From the NCBI GenBank assembly GCA_014529385.2, contig CM043959.1, positions 93,196,529-93,260,528 on the forward strand: 64,000 nucleotides of DNA. The letters are read 5' to 3'. The notes under the pieces were generated by a model. That model was not told where the DNA came from. It saw nothing but the letters and a program-made list of their open reading frames with translations, and made no database searches. Within the stretch, counting starts at the first letter, position 1. Each line of letters starts with the position of its first letter. This DNA comes from Adiantum capillus-veneris (Eukaryota; Streptophyta; Polypodiopsida; Polypodiales; Pteridaceae). Shown piece by piece: positions 45,828-57,384 of the stretch. The translations under genes and the position numbers were made by a program.

Positions 45828-47401
45828 TGTCATAATAATCAATGTCTAATTCTCCTAAATGATTTTCTCATGTTAAACTGATCATTTAATATGGGGAATT
45901 GCCATGGGAGAAAAAGCTAGAATATCAGTTAAGTTAGCAAACCCGCCACAGTAGGGATCCAAAAGAGGGAAAATAGTAATCCAAAAGGGGAGCCATCTGC
46001 AACAGAGTTATGTGCAACAATGTGCTTAATAGACCCTAAGGTTCAGCCCATTAAGACTTCCAAAATGCTAAGGTTCCAAAATTCAAAGGTTGTGTCCAAA
46101 GGTCAAACATTAGGGAAATTGGATGCTTTGTGTGTGCCCCAAAAGTCTTCATCCATCCCTACATAGGAGGGGGCAAGCCTTGCAAGTAGGGGATGAGAGA
46201 GAAGATCACACACACATACACAAGCTCCCTTTACACAAAGGGAATTAGGGACACATGTCACCTCCCTAGCCCAAATGCCCACAAGGTGTACTCAAATCCT
46301 ATTGGATGGCCTTGGAGGTGGACCAATGAAAATTAGGCTAGAGTAAATCTAGTTTAATTAATTAATAAACACTTAATAAAAGAACCAATGGCAATTAAGC
46401 TCTCTAAAGACTATTGGACAGTCTCCCAAGGGGTCCAATGAGCATTCAACAGCCCAAGCTAGCCTGATTCCTATTGGTCAGGAGGCAAAGGGGTCCAATG
46501 AGAGTATAGTTGCATTTATTAATTACCTAAAGCTCTCACAAAAGGGGAAAGGGGGACACATGCCAGAAGGATATCACTTACCCTGCTTAATGGCCATTGG
46601 CTAATCTTGGGGAGGTCCAATAGGTTGCTGGCAAGAGCGAATAGCAAGGGGGGTCGACCAAGAGAGAGAGGGGGCTGATTTTTCAAAGGCATTATCACCT
46701 ACACACTCACACTATTTCATGTGTGGAGTAAGAATACTCTCTCTCTCTCTTCTCAAGCTTTAATGGAAATCTTATCACCTACTCGAAGCTTGTCAGAAGG
46801 GAGACCTACACCAACAACTCTTGCCTTTGTGATGCAAATCCAACCAAGAGCCAAGCTTCAATGCATGATCATCTCCTCTACCATGCTAATTACTAAGATA
46901 AGCTATGCTAATATGAGTGATTATGTGAGGAGATGTACGTCTTTTTAGTAAGAAGACTCCTTCTTCCTCTCAATCTACTCTCATACCCCGCTAGCTCTCA
47001 CCATCTTTGAAGGTGTGTGAGGGTCTTGGGTCTGAGACCGTGAGGGAATTGATATTGTGTTTGATAAGTGTTTGGCTTAGTGCATGAAGTTTCCATCTTC
47101 ATTGCACTAACTAGTATTGAAGGAACACAAAGAATTGTATTGTAAAATGTCTCTCTTGATGGGAGAAACCATAATACAAAGCCTTTTGGAGGGGGGACCG
47201 GCTCCATGTAAATCCAGTCCTCAACTGTTGTCAATAGCTTAATTTCTCTCTCTTGTGAAGTATTGTTCATGCTATCTAACTAGGTGCTCTCTCCACCCAA
47301 GAACTCTTGTCATTCTCATTAGGAATCTATTCTAATGAAATGCTCACTATGTTCATGCTATTTTCCACTACACACAAGTTACTAGACCATTAAATGTTAC
47401 A
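45828..47401 (+). mobile_element. 3' LTR of element B
   Basis: 1574 bp, TGTCATAATAATC..TTAAATGTTACA; pairs with 21391-22955. It is followed by a CA microsatellite (47402-47418) that includes the target duplication. Confidence 0.93.
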
Positions 47402-48363
47402 CACACACACACACACACTCAATGACTCCCCACTCACATGGAAGAGATCGAACTCATCATACCTCGATTGAGTCGACTCCGTCTCCAAACTCGTATCTGC
47501 ATCCATAGAGCTACTATCACTCGACCTAGTTTCCTCCTCTGTCTCTAGCTCGGGAATCTCCTCTATCTTTACCGCTTCGACCCATCTGCAAACCTCACTC
47601 TTTGCTCTTCATCACACTTCAATGGAGCTTCAACAGCCGCACCCAAACTTGGCAGTACATCCTTTGTCCACTCTGAACCACCTACATTTCCTCCACAATT
47701 GGAACCGCTCTAGACGGCATCTTCGGCATAGGAACCACCCTGTCTCTCTATAGCCAAAGAACCCTTGGTTCTTCTCGCACTTGCACTTCTCTTTGTACTA
47801 CTTGTGGCTTGGCTTCCGCTGCATTACACTGCCTTGCATCACAATGCCTTGCAACACCGCCTAACTTGGCGTTTCTTCAACATCTTTTTGGTTTTCCCTT
47901 TTTCTAGAGCTACCGCCTCTTCATACTACAACGGGCCATCTATCTCAACCTTATCACGCACCTCCTCGTGCAAGCAATGCATGAATTTACTCAATTTTTA
48001 AAAAATGGCATTTTTTGCAGCAGTTACCTTAATCAATTTTCCCCAAAGGCCTTCGAACTCCCACTCGAACGCTTGAAAATCACCCTTCAAGCTTTGTTTC
48101 AACCCATCAAGCTTCCGCTTTACTTCATCCAGATGCGCATTTTCAACATATCTGCTTTGAAAAGCCGCCTCTAGGGCTTTGCAATCTGTTTTTTCTTCCT
48201 CATCAAGGCTATTGAACCATAGCCTTGCTTTACCACAAACCAAGAGCGGGAACACTTGTACTGCACCATCTTCTCTCGATAGACCGCTTTCCAACACGAA
48301 CAATCCATAGTCTTGAAGCCAGGTTTCCACATCTTCCACCCCAGTGAAAATGGGAAATCCCAC
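47402..48363 (-). pseudogene. Element A gag, 5' part
   Basis: The minus-strand open stretch 48363-47998 has FPIFTGVEDVETWLQDY, CGKARLWFNSLDEEEK and FQAFEWEFEGLWGKL, a retrotransposon gag closely related in layout to that of element D (FTGVEDPEDWL). Below 47998 it decays into several frames. The remainder of the ORF lies at 20793-21390, on the far side of element B. Confidence 0.75.
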
Positions 48364-48390
48364 CCAAGCCTCAGTGGGGGCACGACAAGA

Positions 48391-48596
48391 TGGAGAGGGG
48401 AATGGGCGAACTTACCTGGCACAAACACAAGGGCCTCTCTATAGTTCAGGGTATCCACATCACCCTTATCCTCTCAGAAAACACCTTCAAAAACACGCTT
48501 CACACTAGCAAACCACCGCCTATTCAATTTCCAATCCTCACACACTCCACAAGTCCACCACACAAGCACACCTACTGCCACGGCATGTCTCCACAC

Positions 48597-48634
<38 letters not shown>

Positions 48635-49272
48635 CCGCTCAATCTCACTCTTTCACACAGAACACCTTTAGTCTGCGGGGGAACACACTTCTACACTATC
48701 GACACCGAGGGGAAACACCAGAGCAGGAGAAAGAGAAGGGGGGAAGGGGAGACTACAGCAAACCGAGGCAGTCGTGGCTTGATTGCACTTCACAAGGCAT
48801 GTACACATGCTTGCACTACCATCACCATGGCCATTCTCCAAGAAAAAGTACTAAGGGTTTTGGCAGGCACACTTCTCTGTCAAACAACCAACCCAAGAAC
48901 TTACACACACTCTCTAACCTGGCTCTCTGCAAGCTCACTGACTCAAGGCCTGGCAAGAACCTACTCTGGCAAAAAGCATGAAAAAAGGCTCAAAAATGGT
49001 TTATATAAGGGTGCCCCTTTCAATTTGGGCATTTGGGCTCTGATTGGTCCACCTTGCATCCTCATTTGGTAACCTTGGAAGGAGGTAGCCGCCTCTGGCT
49101 CCATCTGCTCTCTTTCTCTCTCTTTTGCATTTGGGGGGGGGGGGGGGCATTAGTGATGTTGCTATTGCCCCTAGGCATTTTTTCCTCTTTTTTCTTTTTT
49201 CTTCATTTCTTAAAGTTTGGGAGCTTAGCTTTGCATTGCCCCTTCTGTTTCTCCTTTTGACCACCACTGTTT

Positions 49273-49318
<46 letters not shown>

Positions 49319-50559
49319 GGACTGCCCTTTTACTTATGCACCGGGGAAAGGGGCATTAGTGACATCGCTATTGCCTTCCCCCTTTTAACTTCAAAAAATG
49401 GCCTTCAAGACCGCAGGAAGAGGCCCCCTCGTCGGGTGCTGCCACGTCAGCTATCAAGGCCGTCGCCTCCATCCATAGTGAGCGCGCGCCATCGGCCAAA
49501 ACCAGTACCCAAAGTGTCCCGGAGCGCCACTAGGCCTGCCAACGCACCGCCCCACCATAGCTAAGCTCCAACTCCCTCTCTGGTATGCTTTCACAAGAGG
49601 TCACGCCTTAGCTTATGTACCTCAGTCTCTCGACCTCTTTCAATGCATGTGGGGCTATGCACCGCCACGTGGCGGCAGTTGGGGCGCCCTCTGTTGGGAA
49701 AGTCTCCAAGGCTTTTAAAAAAAAAACCCTTCACATTCATCTCCCCCCCTCCCACTTCACAAGCTTGTCATATTTTACTTAGAGGCCGGTTTCCTGAACC
49801 GCAAAACCTGGCCGCCGTCAGAGCCTGTTCGCGATATTGAACTCCCTTGTGCTCCCCGCACTCTGAATTCCCCTGGGCCTGCGAGTCAAGGAGGCTACCA
49901 AAACTCAAAAAAATCATCTGCAACCACTTCACTCCCAACAGTTCCAGGCTTTCTCAGGCTGTAACTTGGTGCTCACGGCCCAGAATCACAAGCCGTGACT
50001 CCTTGCTGACTCCAGTCGGCATGCTCTACCTGCTTGATTCCAGATGGCATATCCTCCAATGCGGGCAAGTGGGCATAGACCAGGCCCCCGGAAAAACTTC
50101 TGATGGCCATAATTTTCTATCCATAGCTCCAATTAGCAATCCGAGAAGACAGGCATGCTCCATAATTTGAGCTCTACGCCTCTATCTGCTGACACCTACC
50201 TGGGCCACATGTCCCTAGCTGCCCTACCCGTTGGGGATATGCTAAGCCTTTCAACTTTGAACTTTCGTATCTTGAGTAACGGGGCTCCGTTTGACAAGCT
50301 TTCTGGACCGGCTTCTAGAGCACATTGAACACTACATTCCAGAGCACAGACTCGGTACTTCGAATAGCTTCACCTTCTATCCCATTTGGGCTCATGTTGA
50401 ATCTTTTTTGGCCTAAAGAACCATTTTAGACATACATTTCCGCTACCCTTTGGCTGCCCAGGACCTTGGTACCTGCCCTAGCCTTCTGCATTGCACCTGC
50501 CTACAACCTTTTCTTGGCATAGACCACTTTCTAGACCGGACCTACTTTGGCTGCACCAA
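48391..50559 (-). mobile_element. 5' LTR of element A
   Basis: 2169 bp, TGGAGAGGGG..CTTTGGCTGCACCA on the plus strand. It pairs with 17953-20360 and is also related to element D LTRs at both ends. It contains a (CA)n run at 48599-48632. Confidence 0.82.
49001..49010 (-). promoter_or_regulatory. TATA box of element A LTR
   Basis: The minus strand reads CCTTATATAA. In the partner LTR the same place (about 18535) is degraded to TTATCTAGG. Confidence 0.45.
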
Positions 50560-51127
50560 TGCCAATGGACATGTCTAGAGGCAGCATAATTATACATTTG
50601 TGATAAATACCTCCATCTCCAATAGTGAGCATAGATCGATGTGCGCTCATTGTACAAGAGCCATGCATCATCAAATCTAATATGCATACCTTGTGAACGA
50701 TTGTTTTCCTAAAAACTGCATGCCAGCATGCACTCCCTATTGTAGTGACAAACACAAGTTAATGCATTAGAGAATTGGTGCATCAGAGAACTGACACATC
50801 AGCATGTCAAAGAATCGGCACATTCGATGTCCTAAATACTACACATCAGTGTGCATTCTTTGCTACATAGGCAAACATGTATTAGTGGATCAACACATCA
50901 ACAAATCACTGCATGACGACGTGTGTTCTTTGTTGTAGAGGTGCACAAACATCAACATACCAATAGGGACGAGCCAAATAAAGACTCTATTTAGCACACA
51001 AGATGCATGCCATAGGAATCAAGTGCTCTCCTAAAAAAGCAATAAACTTGGAGCACTACAACCTAGTAAAACACCATTAACTTTGTATGGGGAGCATGGC
51101 ATTTTGTAGCTCCAATAACATGCATAC
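50560..51127. other. Level-0 sequence right of element A
   Basis: No gene. Two or three diverged short repeats are visible (GCATGC..CTCCCTATTGTAGTGACAAAC, GTGTGCATTCTTTGCTACATAGGCAAAC, GTGTGTTCTTTGTTGTAGAGGTGCAC). Confidence 0.5.
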
Positions 51128-51319
51128 TGTTGGGGTAAAGCCCCATGTGGCCGGTTACGCTAGGTGCTCGCCCACTATACTTATTCATTATGTACATAAT
51201 AGAATAAGGGGGCTCACATGTAGAGAGTGAGTTTTAGCCCCTGCAAACACAAGGTGTCCTCTTCTCCTCTCTTCTCCATCGCTGCACACACTCACACACA
51301 CTCTCGCTCACGCACTTCA
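51128..51319 (+). mobile_element. 5' LTR of element E
   Basis: 192 bp, TGTTGGGG..GCACTTCA; partner at 54546-54734. Confidence 0.93.
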
Positions 51320-51333
51320 ACTGATATCAGAGC

Positions 51334-52861
51334 TCAGGGATTGGGAGCACCATTGGAGCTCAGTAGGGAAGCAGGCAGAGAAACAACAAAAAATGCAGCA
51401 CCTTTTTGCAGATCTATTTTGGCCTACCAAAACGTCTGCATTCAAGCCAGTTTTTTGTCCTCTTCAACTTTGCAGAAGAAAGTTTTCTCAAAATCTTTAC
51501 CAATTTTGAGATACGTCACTCAGACTATCTGCACATCTAGGATACACAGGTGCAGATTTTTACAGATCTGTTTTGACCTGTAAAAACATCACATTTTAGG
51601 TCCATTCCCTCTTCTCCCAACCGTATTTGCATGGTCTACAACTTTGCAGAAGGAAGTTTCTGCAAATTCTGCACGGTTTGGAAGATATGGGCTGACAGGC
51701 TGCAGGGTATTCGAAAAGTTGAAGATTATGTATGCATATTGTGGTGATTTGCTACATTCGGAGAGCTCGAGTTGAGCTTTTGTCATTTTCTTGTTTTGCG
51801 CATTGATGTTTTTCTCTCAATGAAGAGAGTGTGGGTTGATATATTTTCAACATATTTATGCGCATACGTTGACAACGCTTTGTGGATATATGCATTCTTG
51901 TGGACTCTCAGGTTCGAGAGTGGCTTCATCACAAGTTATGTGCATTGACTTATGCGATTGAGCATATTTCAAAAAGTGTGGTGCACGGATTTGCAGAGAG
52001 TTTTTGTCAAAATTTTTAGCATGATTGAGAGCTGAATTTTCGGCTGATTTTGATGCTTTTTGATACACATTTGGTACATGCTTGATGCTCGTTTATATTG
52101 CCATGTGGATGCACATGATGTGCGCTTTTTGGCGGATGGTATTCTTCGCCTTGCAATGGCATATGTGGACTGATTTTCACCTATTTTGAGCATCAATTTG
52201 TGTCATATTTTGGTTGGTTTGCATCCAAGTTTATGCTAGTATATGCTTCACTTGTAGAGTGCGGTTGATGCACTTTGTGTTTCGGATTACAGGATTGTTT
52301 TCCAAGTTTAAGGAGTTGAGACTTTGGGGAAGCTCATGTATAATTGAGTGCAGATTTTGCGCATGATTTTCTCATGGTTTTGAGCATGTTTATGGCATGT
52401 ATGGTTATTATGGTTAGATAGCCAAATACTGCCGAGACTCTACCGGATTTTTCTTGTGAGTTTATTTGTTTATGCGCATGGTTGGCAATCGTGTTTTGAT
52501 TACATTTGGCACTTAGTGTTTGATTTGCCATAGTGTTTTGGCATCACATTGTGAGAGTGTTTGCTCACTGGATTATGTCATTTGACATACATGTGGTAAT
52601 CTCTTCAGGAGGGAGATTGTTGATGATAGTTTTATCGATTATTTACCACATAGTGCTCTTGGATTAGAGCGGGTGTTTTGGCATCATTTGAGTGGTTTTT
52701 CTCATTTTCTCGTTACATTGATCACCATATTTGCTGATACTTCTCTTAGACAGCTTATGCTAGCTTATGTTGTATTATGACAGTACTTGGTGTATGAGTT
52801 AGCCAGGCTTTGGCTATTGTCAGTTCATCAATTTGTGCTTGGTCTTGTCACAGATTATCGC
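51334..52861 (+). other. Long leader of element E
   Basis: About 1.5 kb, T/G-rich, with no plus-strand ORF of note. Minus-strand ORFs here look like artefacts of base composition. The sequence before gag (CAAAACGTCTGCATT, GAGGGAGATTGTTGATG) resembles spliced or tRNA-primed leaders of copia elements only in a general way. Confidence 0.5.
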
Positions 52862-53273
52862 CATGGATTTGGCATGTACATCATTGTCAAGGTTTGACCT
52901 TTTCCATACAGAGTTTGATGGTTCAAACTTTGATCATTAGAAAGCATGTATGCATGATGCATTGACTCAGTTGGGCCAAGTGTTGCCACTATAGGGCATG
53001 GATGCTAGGCCAGAGTATATGACTCACGATGAGTGGGAGGACTTGGATGAGCTTGCACGTTTGACAATCATGTTACACATTGGTGAGTCTGTCTATCGCA
53101 TTGGTTTGGATGCATGTACAACTAGAGAATTATGGCAAAGATTGTGCAATGCTTTTGGCACAAATTAGTCTAGAGAGATGCCTACAGTCAAAGGACGATC
53201 TTGCAGACAAAAAGATGTTGCGTGTAGGCATTGTGGTCATACAGGGCATGTACGTAGGCAGTGTTTTTGATGG
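52862..53273 (+). pseudogene. Element E gag with zinc knuckle
   Basis: Starting at ATG 52862 the translation gives MDLACTSLSRFDLFHTEFDG then SNFDH-stop, and further HDEWEDLDELARLTIMLH and LDACTTRELWQRLCNAFGTN, typical copia gag. A frame-shifted CCHC knuckle (CRHCGHTGHVRRQC) is at about 53221-53266. Several stops are present. Confidence 0.75.
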
Positions 53274-54146
53274 ATGAGACAACACATGAGACAACACAAG
53301 AGGGATGCTATCACTTTGGATGATGTGGGAGTAGATGTAGCGTATGTGGCTACGCATGACGGAGATGTCGGATTTGCTTCCATGTTTACTCTTGAATTTC
53401 TTATGTCGGTTTTTGATGACACATTACCTTCACCTTGGATACTAGATGTGAGTGCCATGTTTCACGTCATGCCGAGTCGTGAGTGGTTTAGCACATATGC
53501 TAGTGGTATGCTTCGATGTGTGTGTCTAGCTGATGGTTCAATGCATGACATAGTTGGTGTAGGAGATGTCAGACTATCGTTTCCGAGTGGTGCATCATAC
53601 ATGTTGCAAGATGTGCGCCATGTGCCAGGTTTGATGCAGAGCTTGATCTCTGTGAGTCACTTACGAGACAATGGATGCCAAGTAGTGCTCGATGAGCACA
53701 GTTTCAGATTGCATCGTGGACAGCTAGTCATGGCTAGAGGTGCTAGTGTTGGCACGATTCATGCGATGCGAGTACGTCATGTGCGAGATGATATAGTTTT
53801 CACGAGTACGCAGCCATGCAGAGAGACGAGACGTGTCTCCTTTGCGGATAGGTTGCATGATGCTCCACTTTGTGAGCATGTTGAGCCAGTTGTGCAGACA
53901 GTTGTGCAACATGGTATGTCATTTGTGGATACGATGATAGATATGGATGGCTTGAGTGCTGAGGATTCAACCATGATTCAGTCATTCATGGATATGCTTA
54001 GGCCAGAGGCTGATGCGTGTGAGTTAGAGCTAGGCATTACTCTTGCCACCTCAGGGTTCAGGACAGACAGATGCTCTTGGTACGTATGTGACATTCGATG
54101 GACACGAGGATGGATTCCAGGGATCGGAGTTCGGGTGTTAGGGTGA
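53274..54146 (+). pseudogene. Element E protease region
   Basis: A 290-codon open stretch: PSPWILDVSAMFHVMPSREW is the copia protease start (normally WILDSGASFH), so the catalytic DSG has become DVS. MLQDVRHVPGLMQSLISVSH and LVMARGASVGT fit the rest of the family. After about 53790 it is pre-integrase and spacer sequence without motifs, ending where the internal deletion begins. Confidence 0.8.
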
Positions 54147-54174
54147 TTTCCATGAGTGGAGTTTTGAGCTAGAT

Positions 54175-54462
54175 TTGGCTGAGATGGTCAGATTGGCAGA
54201 TATTGCTAGGATTGCATCAGCATTTAGGAGTCTCATGTACGAGATTCTCATCTTGAGACCCGAGATTGCATTTGCAGAGGGAGCAGTTAGTCATGCAGTG
54301 ACTGACATGAGCCTTAAGCATAGGGGCACTTTGCAGCGAATGGTGAGATACCTGCAGGATGTGTGCGGCTTTGGTGAGGAGTATGGTGTCGATTGCTCTA
54401 TACTTTCTCTACAATTAGAGCTGGATGCACACAGATTGAGTGAGCCAGTGGGTGTTGGTTGA
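54175..54462 (+). pseudogene. Element E reverse transcriptase C-terminal remnant
   Basis: SAFRSLMYEILILRPEIAFA, then HRGTLQRMVRYLQDV and FGEEYG match the end of copia reverse transcriptase (GSLMY..RPDIA..H..LKR.LRYL). The catalytic YVDD part and all of integrase are absent. Confidence 0.75.
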
Positions 54463-54545
54463 GGTCATACTTGTGATGGCCTTGTACAGGTTTTGTATGG
54501 TTTTCTCTTTTCTCTCACGGCCACATTGGCCTTTACATGGGAGGT

Positions 54546-54734
54546 TGTTGGGGTAAAGCCCCATGTGGTTTGTATGCCAAGTGCCCGCCCACTATAATTA
54601 TTCATTATGTACATAATAGAATAAGGGGGCTCACATGTAGAGAGTGAAATTTAGCCCCTGCAAACACAAGGTCTCCTCTTCTCCTCTCTTCTCCGTTGCT
54701 GCACACACCCACACGCTCTCGCTTGCGCACTTCA
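54546..54734 (+). mobile_element. 3' LTR of element E
   Basis: 189 bp; partner of 51128-51319; followed by CATAC. Confidence 0.93.
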
Positions 54735-55079
54735 CATACATGGCGGATACATGACATGATCATGGGACTTGTCGGGAAACCTCTCCAGGGGTTTGGGCTA
54801 TAGCACAAGGAATACAATTCTTGCCAAGTGAGGCTGAGCACTTGCAAGAAAATGGATTTGTCCTTCAATCAAGGACAAAAATTGAAAATTTCAATGGTGG
54901 TTTGAGAGCAAGAAATAGGGTTCCCAGTGCCTTTTGAACCAAGTATAGGGTTGTGAAGATTGTTCAATGGAGATCAAAGCTTGCAAAGAATTTTCAGATG
55001 AGGATTAATGTGGGAAGCACACTTACAACAAAATTGATGAAAGAGGTGATTATTGTTTGCAATGAAACACATGTTTTTT

Positions 55080-55265
55080 TTTTTATGTCAGCATAGAGGG
55101 GTCCAAGGGAAAGGGGATTACATACTTTGTCACAATCTTAGATTGTCCACAATGCACATGCAAGGACTTCCAAAAGAGAGAATTCAAAAGGTAGACCTAC
55201 GGGCCATGCAAACACATGTACTATGTGTTTCTTCATATTCTTGGGTTGGATTCACGTGCCCATAA
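55080..55265 (+). pseudogene. SWIM zinc-finger relic
   Basis: LDCPQCTCKDFQKREFKR, a TAG stop, then TYGPCKHMYYVFLHILGLDS. This is the CxC..CxH SWIM finger as found in plant MULE transposases and in host SWIM proteins. The upstream part (54880-55080) is consistent with the same protein but full of shifts. The remnant is too short to choose between transposon and host origin. Confidence 0.65.
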
Positions 55266-55426
55266 GTTCATGCATCAGGCTGCTTTATCCAAGGTAGAAA
55301 TTTTTTAGGCTCTTGGAGGGATTTGAAAAAATGTACATCACTAGGAGTTCATGCATCAGGCTGCTATGGCCAAGGTAGAACTTTTTAGGCTCTTGGAGGG
55401 ACTTGAGAAAGTGTACATCACTAGGA
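55266..55426 (+). repeat. 81-bp tandem duplication after the SWIM finger
   Basis: Two copies (55266-55346 and 55347-55426) starting GTTCATGCATCAGGCTGCT and ending TACATCACTAGGA, with few differences. Confidence 0.92.
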
Positions 55427-55747
55427 TACTTACATCCTAGGATTTTAAGATATGCATTTTTCACTAACTTGCAAAGTATTTAGTATATTTTAAAGTATAT
55501 TTTCTTAAAAACTATCAATCATCGATCACAATGGGTCTATATGTTTTTGTTTTCTTTGTATTTGTTCGCTTGGTTTCGTGCTCGCTCGGAGATTGGGATT
55601 CCTCCAGTTTTTAGGACCTTTTTCATGATGGATCATGATTTTGGTGCCTTGTTGGATTGCAACCAGACTTGGTAGAATAGTGCCCCTAGGTGTCTTAGAC
55701 CTCCTTCTAAAGTTTTATTGCATTTCAACTTTGTTTGAGTGTCGAAT

Positions 55748-56156
55748 GGTGTGATGACCTAGAGCAGTGACAAAGGACATATACAAATTTTTTGATCATT
55801 GAGAGGTGGTTTGCTTGTTGAGTTGGCGTGTTTGCTTGATAGTATAACTTCCTGAGATTGATAGCCTCAAGAGTTTCCATGCCCCATCCAAGTCGCTTCC
55901 CTGAGTATTGACATATTATGTTAGTGCCAAATAGCTATGCTACAAACATCCGATCACGACGACCCTCTAAGATTGGTGCTAATATAATATGTCAATACTC
56001 AGGGAAGCGACTCGGATGGGGCACAAAAACTCTTCGAGGTTGTCAATCTCAAGAATTGCACCTATCAAGCAAACACACCAACTCAACAGGCAAACCACCA
56101 CTCAATGATTGAAAAATATTCCTATGTCCTTTCTCACCGCTCTGGGTCATCACACC
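55748..56156. repeat. Foldback: about 181-bp inverted arms around a 46-bp loop
   Basis: The left arm 55748-55928 (GGTGTGATGACC..TTAGTGCC) and the right arm 55975-56156 are reverse complements with a modest number of mismatches. Similarity of the left copy continues outward to about 55595 and is met again at 57962-58100, beyond a LINE insertion. The structure is therefore two LTR ends meeting tail to tail. Confidence 0.85.
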
Positions 56157-56236
56157 TTTTTTTTTTTCGAGAAAAAGATTCTTCTATTAGTTACTGAAAC
56201 TACCCATAGGGCTACAACCACTTCTTCAAGAGAGGG

Positions 56237-56890
56237 CTACAACAACCATGATGGGAGACTCTCCCAATGAAAAAACCAGCATATGTACAATGGGGCTAAA
56301 TCAAGAAATGGGGGAAGGGAAAAGCCACACAGGTGGTCGATAGTGCGATCGGAGTAAACCCTGGACCATGGTGTAAAAAGGCCCAGGATGCCAGAGTCGA
56401 AGGAAAGCCTCTCTGCGCTCCCGCATGCGATCTGAGCTGCCCTATAGTTCCTCAAGCTGTCCTCTGAGAGTATGGATCATCTCTAACCAAAAAACGCGAA
56501 CAGTCTCTGCTGGTGGCACAGGGCGAGCCTCAAAGATGCGGAAGCAACGGGCCCGCCAGATGAACCACAGTGTCAGGCCACTGATGAGCTCCCAACACTC
56601 CTCTCTCTCACTGCACCACTCCTGTGGAGTAAGCTCTGTAGCAGGCTGGAGTGTAGGTCACTCCTCCTGCATCACTATCATCCTGCTAGTGGAAGATACC
56701 TCAAACTGAAGTGCCGGGCCCATGAGGGTGGACCAAGCCGTTGCTCCCCAAGTGTATTGTCGAGCCGTGGAGAGAGCAGGCATCAGCCAAAGAACACGTA
56801 AACACACTTGTTGGGCCAAGGGACAATCCCAAAGACAATGACGCTAACTCTCCACAAGATGGTCACAAGCTGTACTTGCGGCCGAGAGAC
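56237..56890 (-). pseudogene. LINE ORF2 C-terminal remnant
   Basis: The minus strand encodes CPLAQQVCLRVLW-like text (zf-RVT style), then LTLWFIWRARCFRIFEARP and FWLEMIHTLRGQLEEL, the usual tail of plant LINE ORF2, with stops and shifts. It ends about 70 bp before the poly(A). Confidence 0.6.
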
Positions 56891-56892
56891 CA

Positions 56893-57384
56893 CTATGCAC
56901 AAATTAAGCACTGGTTCGGGAGGCCCGAATACTCCACGCTCTGTCTAAACCAACCCCCACTCACCTGAGGCAGAAGAATAACCTTCGGGAGCGTGTGACT
57001 GTCTCTGACCAAAACGCAAACTGAGGGAATGTCAACCGCCTTGGCAGCTACTGAGGCTGCCGTGTGAGGTGTCTCCAGGACAGTCCCAATGGCTAAGCCG
57101 ATCCTAGACAAAAGTGGTAAGTACTCCCTCCGCAAACCCAGAAAGCACACGGAGATGGGGATGTCTCCCTCCTCTACTAGAACATCCGAACCAGGGTCAA
57201 AACTATGTCTCCACTGTCGAAAGTGGGCTCGTGCTGCTTGGATGGTCAATGGACTCATGGCAATGACCTTGGACGCCATATCGAAAGTCTCAAACTCGAT
57301 CTGATAGTAACCTCGTCTGAGTATCTGTACGTCCAAGATCTTGCCCACCTCCGCGAGAAGGCGGGCTTGGAGAAGGTCACACAA
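56893..57384 (-). pseudogene. LINE ORF1 fragment (DUF4283-like)
   Basis: A 163-codon open stretch: ILRRGYYQIEFETFDMASKV, FRQWRHSFDPGSD and EYSGLPNQCLICA fit the plant LINE ORF1/DUF4283 region just before its zinc knuckle (usually GLPxxCxxCG). It acts as an RNA-binding chaperone in intact elements. The upstream part lies in GC-rich sequence with a C-run. The knuckle is lost at the deletion. Confidence 0.7.

Larger units (their letters stand above)
21391..47401 (+). mobile_element. Element B: Ty3/gypsy retrotransposon, split by element C
   Basis: 5' LTR (21391-22955), primer site, gag, protease, [element C], reverse transcriptase, RNase H, integrase, polypurine tract and 3' LTR (45828-47401), all plus strand. 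Flanks are CACAC on both sides; the right flank is a CA microsatellite, so the duplication is weaker evidence than usual. It is inserted in element A. Frameshifts and stops make it inactive. Confidence 0.92.
51128..54734 (+). mobile_element. Element E: internally deleted Ty1/copia retrotransposon
   Basis: LTRs of 192 and 189 bp (51128-51319, 54546-54734) start TGTTGGGGTAAAGCCCC. There is a perfect 5-bp target duplication CATAC (51123-51127, 54735-54739). The primer site TGATATCAGAGC is at 51322-51333 and a purine tract ATGGGAGG precedes the 3' LTR. The internal part has a 1.5-kb leader, gag, protease and the very end of the reverse transcriptase. Integrase and most of the reverse transcriptase are missing, so it depends on other elements. 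Confidence 0.92.
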
